Shown piece by piece: positions 22,009-31,594 of a stretch of 64,000 bases of DNA. The position numbers were made by a program, and so were the translations under genes. This stretch comes from Ceratotherium simum simum. Taxonomy: Eukaryota > Chordata > Mammalia > Perissodactyla > Rhinocerotidae. Where the stretch lies: positions 5,422,356 to 5,486,355 of the forward strand of contig NW_004454160.1 of assembly GCF_000283155.1 (NCBI RefSeq), in the 5' to 3' direction. Each line of letters begins with the position of its first letter. Positions within the stretch are counted from its first letter, which is position 1. The notes under the pieces are model-generated. The model saw only the letters and a program-made list of their open reading frames with translations, did not search any database and had not been told where the DNA came from.

Positions 22009-22189
22009 TTCATGTCCCCATTCCTGGAAGGGAGAGAGGGAAGGTGGAGTCTGGCAACATACCCCAACTTGGGCCAATGTGGCTAAGAGGCAGCATTATC
22101 AAGAACCTAAACCTGCCCTCCCTCCTCTGATTTTAAAATCTAATCTCTCTTGAAATCTCAATTCAGAAACTATCTCCTCTTTGCTGCAA

Positions 22190-22480
22190 GTCATCTCTTC
22201 ATTCATTCAGTTATTCATTCATTCATTATATTTTCATCTGCTCTGTGGTTCCAGGTGCTGAGCTCTGCCCTGGGCCTGCCAGGATAATGAAACATGCAAG
22301 TGCTTTGAGAACCTTGGAGGAGGAGTTCTTCTGCCTAGAGGAGGAGCTGGGAAGGCTTCCCCAAGGGGGAGGTATTTGAGCTGGGCCTGGAAGTATGCTT
22401 GGGTTTGGTGTGGGAATCTTCTGATGGAGAAGTGGAGGTAGGCATTTTAGGCAGAGAGAAGAGCATGCTAGAAAGTCAAA
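22190..22480 (-). mobile_element. L2 LINE 3' end, antisense
   Basis: It opens with TTCATTCATTCAGTTATTCATTCATTCATTATATTTTC, the antisense L2 tail. It then shows CCAGGTGCTGAGCTCTGCCCTGGG, GGAGGTATTTGAGCTGGGCCTGGAAG and AGGCATTTTAGGCAGAGAGAAGAGCATG, which follow the antisense L2 3' UTR. The next 700 bp (22,481-23,204) are not recognised. Confidence 0.7.
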
Positions 22481-23429
22481 CCCAAGAAATTATCTTTACC
22501 GGACTTTACCTGCAGTACCTATAAACTTAGGTAAATCCCTCTTTTCTCAAAGCCTCCCAAATTTGCAAAGGTCCCTGGCTTTCCAGGAAGTGACTTTCTT
22601 TATTGCCTGTGAGAATGGGACCCTAGAATCCAGGAAGTCAACCCATATTCCCAGTAAGGCTTTGTAGGCATCAACTCCACTAGTAAAGTAGGTCCTTGTT
22701 CCTTAAAAAGTGGCTGGTCATACCTAATTCAATGAGGATCATCTTCAAATGTGACACTCCAGCTAAGGTCTTGGTTGCACAATTTAATTGTCCAATTATA
22801 TCCTGCTAAGAACTTATGCAAATAACTATATTGCCACAGAAAGCAAGGAAACTCGGAATTCAGAATTTCTGATTTGGGGTTCGGGGATAATCAGATATCA
22901 TTTTTAGATGTTTGATTTCAGTTTACAAAAGTAGAGTTTACTAAATTGATTTGGATTACAGAAAGTTTCGGAAGAAAGAGAAAAGACTTTCGTATATACA
23001 TGGAAGATAGACCATTAAAATGATACCACCAATATTCAAAATATATAACCACAAAGACTGTCCCTCATCAGTTCATTCAGTCTTATGTCACGAATTCTTG
23101 TTCTGCTGGATCTTGATTAGTAGTCTGCTTTCATGAAGACATCTGTTTCTAAACTAAAATGAGTCTGGAAGTCCTGCCTCAGTCCACTACTGTGGTCTGA
23201 AAGGTGTCTAATCAATGCCAGCACAGAAGCCTGGACCTAAGAGGCTGGTCTTTGAAGTGTCAATAGTTAGTAGTACATGGTACAGTCCTTTCCCACAAGC
23301 CAGACCCTGAGGTGGTCATTTGCTGAAGACACCAATGCTGGCCTGTAGCTTATAGAAGAGACTTCAAGCAAGCAGCTGAGTGAGACAAAAGCTATCTGTA
23401 AATGACAGTGTGACTGAGTATATCAATGG

Positions 23430-23897
23430 ACAAGGGCCAGCCTGTATACAAAAGTAGAACTCTGACCCATGACTTGTAGCAACCAGCCCAGGAAGCCAAG
23501 CTACTCTCTGTAGCAACCCGTCCAAGAAGCCAAATGATAATTCCTATAGCCGTCAGCCCAAAATGGCCGGGACTTGATCAATAACTGACAGCGTCCCTAA
23601 TTTTTGCCCCTGCTTCCAACTTAGGACCAATCAGAGAAAGCCAAATATGCTCCCCTAGCTAACCACACAAGATGCCCCCCTTCTAGTTAGCCTGCCTCTG
23701 GCTTCCCCAGGCCAACGACCTCCAATCAGGGCACACCTGAAGCCTCCTTGTTTCCACTGTAAAGCTTCCCCACTCCTCCGACTGCCTTTGAGTCTCAGCT
23801 AACACACAAGTGATGGTGTCTGACTCCCTTGCTATAGCAAGCTCAGAGTAAATAGCCTTTGCCTATTTTTATTTGAGTGGTTTTTGTTTATTTCCAT
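23430..23897 (+). mobile_element. ERV class I-like solo LTR
   Basis: The segment interrupts copy A of the duplicated unit and is compositionally distinct. It has a U3-like part with a ~36-bp tandem repeat (TGTAGCAAC...GAAGCCAA at about 23,476 and 23,514) and two CCAATCAG boxes (about 23,627 and 23,724). A GTAAAGCTTCCCC patch, a GAGTAAATAGCC polyadenylation-like signal (about 23,847) and a T-rich end with TTTATTTCCATCA follow. No internal sequence is attached. Exact ends and a target duplication could not be fixed. Confidence 0.6.
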
Positions 23898-24750
23898 CAC
23901 GTAGACCTAATGGCCGTGGTTATTTTGTAACTGATCATTTTCAAATGTGAAAGGTCTGATGAAAGTTCATAAAATGAAAAATGCAATGGTCAAGGGAAAT
24001 TGGTTGTTTCAATGGCATATGAAATAAAGATAAAAAATCTTGAAGTTAGAATATAATAATCCCAAGAAGTATTTTTTCTTAGAATATTAAGTAAAGAGAT
24101 TCAGTAAGTATGGAGTAGGGCCTAGATATTTGAATTTTTATCAAACTCCAAGAATAACTCCGATGTGCATCCCAACTTGAGAGCCACAGGTCTGGAAGAT
24201 GCTTTATGCAAATAAAAGAAGTAAGATTGTGGCCAATTAAACATTTTAATAACATGCAAAATTATTACTGATAGTATGATGCTGCTGTTTTCTAACATCA
24301 GGCAAGCACCTCTAGGACTCTGATAAGTATAGGAAAATGCAGCAGAACTATTTCATCAGAGTTTTGATCAGTGTTATTCCACAGGGAAAAAACACGTTAT
24401 GGCAGCCGGGGTATTGACAAATATCCAGGGACTTCCTACAAGGCGTACATTTCCTGGAATATTTATATTAATAACATTTTACCTAAGCAACTTCAACCTA
24501 AGGCAGGTTGAGTGTCTTTCTGACAACTCTTCCCCATAACTCTTATAGTAGAAGCACATCAAATAAATCAAATTATTTCTAATACCTCTCTTTTTATAAG
24601 GTAAAAGAACAAATCTTTGTAATTTTCCAGGAAACTGGAAAGATGGTTTTAGATGTGAGAGAAATTCTGGAAGTTTTATTTTTTCCTATACCTAGGATAC
24701 AATTTTGAGTAGGCAAAACTTAAAAAAAAAAGTTGTAAGAAGAGATTTGG

Positions 24751-24843
24751 TTTGGAGAGAAAAAGGGAAAAAGAAAAGGAGGAGGATTGGCATGGATGTT
24801 AGCTCAGAGCCGGTCTTCCTCAGCAAAAAAAAAAAAAGAAAAA
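24751..24843 (+). mobile_element. 5'-truncated ERE SINE (tail only) with 14-bp target duplication
   Basis: Only the last module remains: GGAGGATTGGCATGGATGTTAGCTCAGAGCCGGTCTTCCTCAGC, followed by a long A-rich tail. The flanks AAGAAGAGATTTGG are identical at 24,737-24,750 and 24,844-24,857, a perfect 14-bp target duplication. The truncated copy is therefore a true retrotransposition product and not a later deletion. Confidence 0.92.
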
Positions 24844-25014
24844 AAGAAGAGATTTGGATACATGATTAAGATAGGATCATGGGTGACTGAGAAACAGTAC
24901 TTGGTTACCTATTCAATCAAAATGACAATAAAACATTTAAAAGTAAACATAGAAGAGCATATGTGATTGAAAAGAACTTTAGTTTTTTTGTAGGTGAAGA
25001 ACCTCTGTTTTGTT

Positions 25015-25285
25015 TTGTTGCTTCTTTTTTGTTAAGAATGGTTTGTAACATTATGTAAATTTCAGGTGTATATCACTATATTTCAACTTATGTATAGACT
25101 GGGTCTTATTCACCACCAAAAGTCTAGTTGCCATCTGCCACCTGATGTATGTTTCCCTTTACCCCTTTTGCCCTCCCCCACCCACTTCCCCTCTGGTAAC
25201 CACCAATCTCTTCTCTGTAGACCATTATATTACACCATACACAAAAATTAACTCAAAATAGATTTAAGGCTTGAATGTTTTTTCT
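25015..25285 (-). mobile_element. 5'-inverted (twin-primed) L1 insertion
   Basis: The left part to about 25,222 is antisense L1 3' UTR (TTTCAGGTGTATATCACTATATTTC, CACCAAAAGTCTAGTTGCCATC, CCACTTCCCCTCTGGTAACCACCAATC) and starts with a T-rich run, the antisense poly(A). At about 25,223 it switches to sense-strand ORF2 text (TTACACCATACACAAAAATTAACTCAAAATAGATTTAAGGC). Opposite orientation of the 5' piece is the signature of twin priming. It lies inside copy A of the duplicated unit, which resumes near 25,285. Confidence 0.65.
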
Positions 25286-25599
25286 TAAATAATAAAAGTT
25301 CTAATAAAGTCAATAAAAGTTCAGAAAATTATTCTGGTGAGACCCAGAATCTCTATTATATAGGTAGATTATAAAGAAGGTAGAGAATAACCTTTTATGT
25401 AATAGGCAAATGCATTAATCCATAAACCAAGAAGTAAGCCCATCAATGTTGAATGAACTTTGCTATAGTTTTAACACATTTCATAGCTTTTTTTCAGATG
25501 CAGATATGTTAAGCCAAATCAAAGAAATTTAATTTTCCAAGTGTATTGCTTTATTATTCTCTTTCACATTCTGGTACAAACTAATGCTTTACTTTAGGA

Positions 25600-25808
25600 C
25601 AGCAGTTCTCTCTCAGGGGTCCATGAAATCTAAACTATTTTAATAATAATACAAAGATGTTATTTATGTTAACATGCAATGCATTTATCATTGCTATCTT
25701 TAAACGAGTCAATTAATAAATAAGTATATTAAAATTTTTCTCAATATCATTTTCTAATACCGATAATATTGACAGTTATAACTCATATATAGAAGCTCTT
25801 TGAGATCT
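25600..25808 (+). mobile_element. hAT-type DNA transposon fragment
   Basis: CAGCAGTTCTCTCTCAGGGGTCCATGAAATCTAAACTATTTTAATAATAATACAAAGATGTTATTT, and later AGTTATAACTCATATATAGAAGCTCTTTGAGATC. The sequence resembles the flanks of an old hAT-Charlie element whose ends read as a 'correctly ... gggtccatgaaa' block and an 'aaagctctttgggg' block. Subfamily not determined. Confidence 0.45.
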
Positions 25809-26285
25809 GTTGTAGGCAGCCTCTAAGATGATCACTAATGATCCTGCCTCCTAGTATTCACATCTTTGTGTAATCTTCTCTTCTTGAGTGTGGGCTGGAC
25901 TTATTGACTTGCTTCTAATGAATAAAATATGACAGAAGTGATGGGATGTTACTTCTGATATTAGGTTACAAAAAGACTGTGACTTCCTTCTTGGATGCTT
26001 TCTCTCATTCTCTGGCTCACTTAGTTTGAGGGAAGTCAGCTGTCATGTTGTGATCTGCTTTATGGAGAGGCCCATAGGGCAAGAAACTGAGGAGGGCTTT
26101 TGGTGAACAGCCAGTGAGAAACCAAAGATCTCTGCCCAGCAGTCCATGAAGAACTGAGTCCTTCTGGCAACCACATGAGGGAGCTTGGAAGTGGATTCTT
26201 CCCCAATCGAGATTTCACATGAGACTGCAGCCCTGGCCAACAGCTTGACTGCAACCTCTCAAGCTTTCCAAAGATAAAAAATCTT
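25809..26285 (+). mobile_element. MLT1 (ERVL-MaLR) solo LTR
   Basis: It carries the MLT1 order: GCCTCTAAGATGATCACTAATGATCCTGCCTCCTAGTATTCACATCTTTGTGTAATC, GTGGGCTGGACTTATTGACTTGCTTCTAATGAATAAAATATGACAGAAGTGATGGGATG, TTATGGAGAGGCCC, and GACTGCAGCCCTGGCCAACAGCTTGACTGC. The 3' end is diverged. It sits between copies A and B of the duplicated unit. Confidence 0.85.
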
Positions 26286-26374
26286 TTCATACTTCTACAA
26301 TGAGAGATAAGGACCTTTCTGAGTTAGATACAGATAAACACACAGACACACAGAGAGCTTATAGCTTAGATCTA

Positions 26375-27545
26375 CAACTGAAGCCTGTACTCAAGAATCT
26401 ATTCTTTGAAGGATCAATAGTTGAAGGTCCCTGATGTGTTCCTTTCTGTGAAGCTCTGAGATTCCTTCTTAGATGAAGACACAAACTCCAGCTTGTAACT
26501 TAAATTGGAGAGCCATCAGGCAAGCATCAGAGTAAAACAAAAATTATTTGTAGATGACAAAGACTGAAAGGCTGAGGTTAATTTATTTCAGTAACCAATA
26601 ATATCAGAATATAAGGAAATAAAATTCTCTATTAGGGTAAATTTCATATGAGTTTGATCAATGTTTTCTCCTGAGACTATAAACATATTATGGGCAGTGA
26701 GTGCATTGAAAAATTTCCAGGGGCTTCACATAAAGCATACAATTTTTAAAATATTTATATTAGTAATAGTTTATTCTAACATAATTCAGAGAAGGCTAAG
26801 TGTTTTTATGATTTGATAATTCTTCCAATGCAACTCTTACAATAATGTTGAGCTGGTTAAGAAATATAGAGCATGCCAAACAAGCCTAATTATTCCTAAC
26901 ATTTCTCCTTTTATAAGACAAAATAACAAATTGTTGCCATTTTCCATGGGCCCTTTGGGTTATCTCAAAGATACATTTAGGTGTAAACAATATTATGGAA
27001 ATTTTGTTTTATTTTTTCTAAACTTAGAGCCTGATCTTGAGAGGACAAAATGAAAAAGATTATCAGAGGAGACTTGAGCACTTGATTAAAATAGGGTCGT
27101 GGGTGGCTGAGAAACAATACTTACTCACCAACTTAATCTAATCACAATAAAGTATTTTAAAATAAACATAGAAAATAATTCAATTGTATAGAAACTTAAA
27201 GCTTTCACAAGTGAAGAAACACTGGATTTTTAAATCAAAAACATCATAAAGTCAACATAAAGCACAGAAAATTATTCTGCTAAGATGGAATCTTTGATTT
27301 CTAGGTAGATTACAGAGATGGTAAATAATAACCATTCACACTGTAGATGAAGGCATTAATCAATAAACCAAGGAAGCAAGCCCATCAAAACTGTCCAAAA
27401 TTTGCCGAAATTTTCATAGAATTCATAGTTTATTTTTAGACTGAGATCCTTTAAACCAAGGCAAATAAAATTCATTTTCCTCAAGTTTTGTCCTTCATTC
27501 TTATTCATACTGGAACAAACTGACATTTTAGGACAAAACTATTCT
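26375..27545. repeat. Copy B of the ~1.2-kb duplicated unit (uninterrupted)
   Basis: Landmarks in the same order as copy A: CTTTGAAGGATCAATAGTTGAAGG, CCAGCTTGTAACTT...CAGGCAAGCATCAGAG, TTTGATCAATGTTTTCTCC, AGTGAGTGCATTGAAAAATTTCCAGGGGCTTCACATAAAGC, CTCCTTTTATAAGACAAAATAAC, ATAGGGTCGTGGGTGGCTGAGAAACAATACTT, AGAAAATTATTCTGCTAAGATGGAATC and CATTAATCAATAAACCAAGGAAGC. The frames are fully broken. Between 27,546 and 28,163 the sequence is AT-rich and not recognised. Confidence 0.7.
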
Positions 27546-28163
27546 TTTCCCTTGAAAAACAAAAGCACAAGGAGTTGTTTTTCTTTGTCATTATTGTTCT
27601 TATATAGTTTTAACCACTTATATTATTATTACTTTTAATCAAAGTAATCGATTTCTGTTTTACAGAGAAAACTGGGAGATAATTGACGTCTGTTGTATAC
27701 AATCATTTTAACAGACTAGAAAAGATCTTGAGGACACAAAACACAACTTTCTACAGCCACCCAATCCTTTTATACCTTCCTAAAATGGCAAAAATGACCA
27801 TGTTTATTAAATGACCCCAAAATGTAACCACTCTGTAGCATAGGAAAATAAAAGCCAAAGTATAAATTAATCAATGCCTGTATCCAACATTTTCTTTTTC
27901 TTGACTCAATTTAATATTAGTTCAAGATTTTAAGTTTCCTAAAATCTTGAAAATCATGTTCAAGCTGACACATAACACAACATAATTTCTGTTGATATAA
28001 AAAGTTTATTGAGAAAAAAAGTAAAGGTTCTATTGCCACTTGGGAGTCACTCTGGGAGCAAAGAAAAGGTGCCTAGGCTTAAGCAGCCCAGGATGGGCAC
28101 GTCTCATGCAAGCGATGTCGACCCTAGGCTCTTAGGCTAGCTGAGTGATAGAAATTGAGAAGA

Positions 28164-28740
28164 TGCCCAACCAAAGTCACAGACAAGGCTTTATTGGGGC
28201 TTATGCTCCAGTACAAGAGAGACAGCACAGGAGAGGTGGCTCTCTGGCTGGCTCCCTGGAGGGAGTCGTCATGAGTCTTTTATGGGGTCAAGAATGCGGA
28301 CTAGTGTCGCAATTCTGCTCCTCTGGAGGCATTCTGCTTCCCTCTTCCTGGTGGTGTGTCTTCGCATGACCCGTTGGGGTTGCGGTCCCTGCGCCTGCCC
28401 TGTAGGTCCCACGTGGCGGTGTTGCTCACTACCACCACCCCAGGAAGGCCCTATAGTGGTCATCTCGAGGCTTTGTGCGCATGCGGGAGCTGGGGTGGAC
28501 GCTTGGGGGATGTTTTGCTATTGGAAGGTGGCTTATCTTGACTTCAAAAATAGCTGGGCTGGGAGGTGCCGGACCTGGTGGTTAAGGGTGAGGGGCAGGG
28601 TCCCGTCCCTGTTGTGTCTCACAAGCAGTTTACCCAGCTCCCTCAGGAGAGTGCACTGGAGCGCCTCGGTTATGGTGATGACCGCCAAAACTGTGGAAAT
28701 ATTATTTTCAAAATGGCAAATTCGTGACTCTCATAGAAGT
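28164..28740 (-). mobile_element. CpG-rich ERV LTR, antisense, with promoter-like elements
   Basis: Read on the minus strand it has a GC-rich U3, a CCAAT box (28,524-28,520), a TATA-like ATAAAAGA (28,283-28,276) and an AATAAA polyadenylation signal (28,195-28,190). A short GT-rich end GTTTGGGCA-type lies at about 28,164. I count about 19 CpG in roughly 550 bp, whereas the flanks have almost none. The left end beginning TG at 28,164 is plausible. The right end is uncertain (28,690-28,740). No primer-binding site follows, so it is a solo LTR or a 3' LTR. The local frames here are part of it, not genes. Confidence 0.55.
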
Positions 28741-28749
28741 TTAAAATGA

Positions 28750-28990
28750 ACATGTATCAAAGGTTTTATGTAACTCTTTAATGAGGGAACCAATAAGATG
28801 TTAAAATCAGTTTAAATCAAGATTTGACTTAAAGTAATTTATAGTCTCTGTGGGACAGAATTCTTTTGCATAGTTATGGACAGGAATCATTTGCATTGAA
28901 GAAAACATTTGCATTACTATCAATGCAACTTAACCTCTAATTCCACAGAGTTGTGAAACAGCCTAGCCAATAAAGGCAGTCGGAGGTACA
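28750..28990. repeat. Unnamed old repeat, also at 51,055 and 52,718
   Basis: GGTTTTATGTAACTCTTTAATGAGGGAACC, AATTTATAGTCTCTGTGGGA and AACATTTGCATTACTATCAATGCAACTTAACC...CCACAGAGTTGTGAAACAGCCTAGCCAATA resemble the two pieces at 51,055-51,165 and 52,718-52,805 in the same order. The resemblance is loose, and I cannot name the family. Confidence 0.4.
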
Positions 28991-29179
28991 CAGCCCCTGC
29001 AGAGTTAGACCCTCCCCAACAGTCCCACTAGACGGGGCCAGCATTCCACTGAATGCACTCCTAGGAAGTGCTTTTCTTCATTTTCAAGTCTTTGCCATTT
29101 TTTTTTCCCTGAGAAGCTAGGGGTTCTTTTTTTGGAGGAGTTAAAGCGTCTGTGTGGGGTGGGTATTAATGTATCAGCA

Positions 29180-29685
29180 ATGAGACCAGACCGTGAAAGC
29201 CTCCTGTGCAATGCAAAAAAATCTGGACTTTCCTCTGTGTACAGTCATAAGGTTCTGAAGGAGAGGAGTGACATGATCACTCCATATATTTAAAAAAAAA
29301 GAACTCTGGTATCAGTGGAGGGTAGTTTAGAGAAGAAGGAGATGGAGGAGGGAGTCCAGTGAGGAGGTTGGTGTGATGGTTTTGGGAAAGGACAGCCTGA
29401 GGTCATTAAATAGTCAGGAAGAGGAGACGATGAGGTATTCCCGGGGGTAAAATCAGCTAATACTTGGCAAGGTAGGTTCAGAAATCCAGAGATAGGATGC
29501 ATCCAGGATTATCTAAGGTTTCTAACTTGAAGCCATTGTTGGAGTCTGGGGATACAGGAGAGGCAGTAGGTTCCAGAAGAATGAGTTCAGTTTTAGACAT
29601 GCTGCATGAGAGAAGGCCTAAAAGCCTTCATCGACAACATCTAATAGTTGAAAATACAGTTGGGAGTTAAGGAGAGTGGTCAGGG
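29180..29685 (-). mobile_element. L2 LINE ORF2 region, antisense
   Basis: TAAGGTTCTGAAGGAGAGGAGTGACATGATCACTCC, GTCCAGTGAGGAGGTTGG, GACGATGAGGTATTCCC, CAGGATTATCTAAGGTTTCTAACTTG and ATGAGTTCAGTTTTAGACATGCTGCATG are the antisense form of the end of L2 ORF2. It is highly diverged, with broken frames. Confidence 0.6.
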
Positions 29686-29839
29686 CTGGGAATGAGGTGG
29701 AATGGCTGCGTGGCCCAGTGAGTGAGACGAGAAGACGGTGGGCGGTGAGTCCTGGCAAAGTGGAAAGGGAGCTATGACGAAAGCTGGGAAGCAGCGGTCA
29801 CGGAGGAGAGAGAGCAGCGGAACAGTTCCTTCCTCTGAC

Positions 29840-30012
29840 CATTTATTCCACCACTTGTGACATTTATTATCACTTCCTACTTTTGTTTTGAGGCTATTTG
29901 GGAATACCTCTTCCTTAACCAACCGCATTTCCCCTATATAGCTCCAGTAACTAGCATAGAGCCTCGAACACAGTTGCCATTCAGTACATATTGAGTGAAT
30001 TAATGAAAAGAA
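29840..30012 (+). mobile_element. L2 3' end, sense
   Basis: CCAGTAACTAGCATAGAGCCTCGAACACAGTTGCCATTCAGTACATATTGAGTGAATTAATGAAAAG is the sense L2 3' tail. It lies close to an antisense L2 piece of independent origin. Confidence 0.6.
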
Positions 30013-31149
30013 TATGAAACAAAGCAGAGACTAGAGAGGAGTGTAAGCCACAGAGGAGAAACTGAGAAAACCATCTGCTAGGAATATCTCAGGGGAAACA
30101 TCAGGACCACATTGAAAACTGTGGGGGTGGGGTAGGGAGGCACCCCAGGGAGACATCAGTAAAGATGGGGGAGAACAACAACTTACTCCATTCTGGTGGC
30201 GACGTGCCCCAGTGCAGCCTCTTGCAGTCCACTGGAGCAGTGCTGTCTGCAGTGGGGCCACAAGCCAACGCCTCGCCTTCTGACCACATGTGCAGTGTGC
30301 ATCCTTGTGGGGAGGCTCCCTTGGAAAGGAACTGGGTCTCCTCCTAAGTCTCCCTACATAGCTAGTTGATTGATTGTCCAAAGAAAGCACTGACATTATC
30401 ACCAATGAAAATATCCAACTCACCAAGAAGCTTAAGCTCCTGCTTTTGATTTCACCCCTGTGAACAGGATGCGTACTCCATTCTCTCTGTCAATGTGCAC
30501 ATTTCCTCCCCCACTATTTCCCCTGCTGGGTCTCCTGTAACTGGCTGATGCCTTGCTCACTTCATAGTCATTTTCTGGCACTGTCGAACTAGTATTTAAA
30601 AGTAAAGATTTTATGTTTGTCAGTTGCCAGCTTTTTACAATGCTGATTTTTTGGCAAAAGTTGACTTTTGGTACTTTATCCTTGATTTCTGCCACATTAA
30701 AGCCATAGGAGCCAGGGGTGGGCCTGAGGCATGCCAGGTAACATGACCCACCCCTGATGAGAAAGAACAAACTCCCCACCTTATTCCTCTCGCAATGGTG
30801 CAGTAATGATTTAACTTTTTAAACGTTCTTCATTTAACACTCATGGTCCTAATATGGCAGAAAACAATAATAAACATTAAAGCAACATTTTCCAAATATG
30901 TCAAATCTCATCTCAAACATATCAATAAGACCAAATATTTTAAATTCTGGGCAGATGGTGCATTTGTTTAGAGCAGAGTTTCTCGTCTCTTTTGACTACA
31001 AGGATCCCTTTAAAATGTCAAACAATTTAGTTCAGCCTCACAGGACGATCTGAACTTTTAATGAACATTCTGATGATTGAGAAAACGTGACCAAAAGCTC
31101 TTATGGATTCAGTAACTCTTTTAAATGAATTTACAGTTAATTTATCAAA
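30013..31149. other. Unclassified DNA, no gene supported
   Basis: The left half is GC-moderate with chance frames on both strands. The right half (30,790-31,130) is AT-rich, and a GAGTTTCTCGTCTCTTTTGACTACAAGGATCCC patch may come from an old hAT element. No exon, RNA or named repeat can be supported. Confidence 0.3.
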
Positions 31150-31594
31150 TTGTTGTAGATTGCCACTCTATTGGTCCGCAAAGAATCAAACCTCCTGGTT
31201 TAGTTTCCTGCCACATTGACTCTGGACTTGGATGGCGTGATCTGCTTGGCCAAGGGGACATCAATAAACTTGACATGAGCAGCAGCTTGGTAAGTGCTTG
31301 CCCACTGGGGTTTGCCTTCTTGGAAGCTAGCGGCTATCATGTGAGGAAGCTGGCCTAGCCCCTAAAGATGAAAGACCATAAGCAGAGAGAGGGAGACCCA
31401 GGTGTCCCAGCTGAGCTATCAGCCCAGTCACAGCTGATCTGCCAGCTGAATGCAGCCCCATGAGTGATTCTAGGCAAAACCAGTAGAACCAACCAGCCAA
31501 TGAACAGAATCAAGAGAAATGACAAAGCATTGTTGCTTTATGCCATGAAGTTTTGGAGTAGTTTGTTATGCAGCAATAGATAATCAAAATACAA
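31150..31594 (+). mobile_element. MLT1-type (MaLR) LTR
   Basis: The 3' half is clear: GAAGCTGGCCTAGCCCCTAAAGATGAAAGACC, GAGACCCAGGTGTCCCAGCTGAG, GAATGCAGCCCCATGAGTGATTC, and an end TTGTTGCTTTATGCCATGAAGTTTTGGAGTAGTTTGTTATGCAGCAATAGATAATCAAAATAC. The 5' part is diverged. No internal MaLR sequence is attached. Confidence 0.75.

Larger units (their letters stand above)
23205..25600. repeat. Copy A of a diverged ~1.2-kb duplicated unit (interrupted)
   Basis: After removing an LTR (about 23,430-23,897), an ERE tail (24,751-24,843) and an L1 (about 25,015-25,285), the remainder aligns by eye with 26,375-27,545 in the same orientation and order. Shared landmarks include GTCTTTGAAGTGTCAATAG, AGCTTATAG...CAAGCA, a TTTTGATCAGTGTTATTCC region, TTTTATAAGGTAAAAGAAC, ATAGGATCATGGGTGACTGAGAAACAGTACTT, AGAAAATTATTCTGGTGAGACCCAGAATCTC and CATTAATCCATAAACCAAG. 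I do not recognise the family. It is an ancient tandem duplication or two copies of an old unnamed repeat. Confidence 0.7.

Noticed and set aside
28282..28749. 155-codon frame in CpG-rich DNA as a CpG-island gene
   Set aside because: The segment has the layout of an antisense LTR, the protein is rich in W/C without a known fold, and overlapping frames are equally open.
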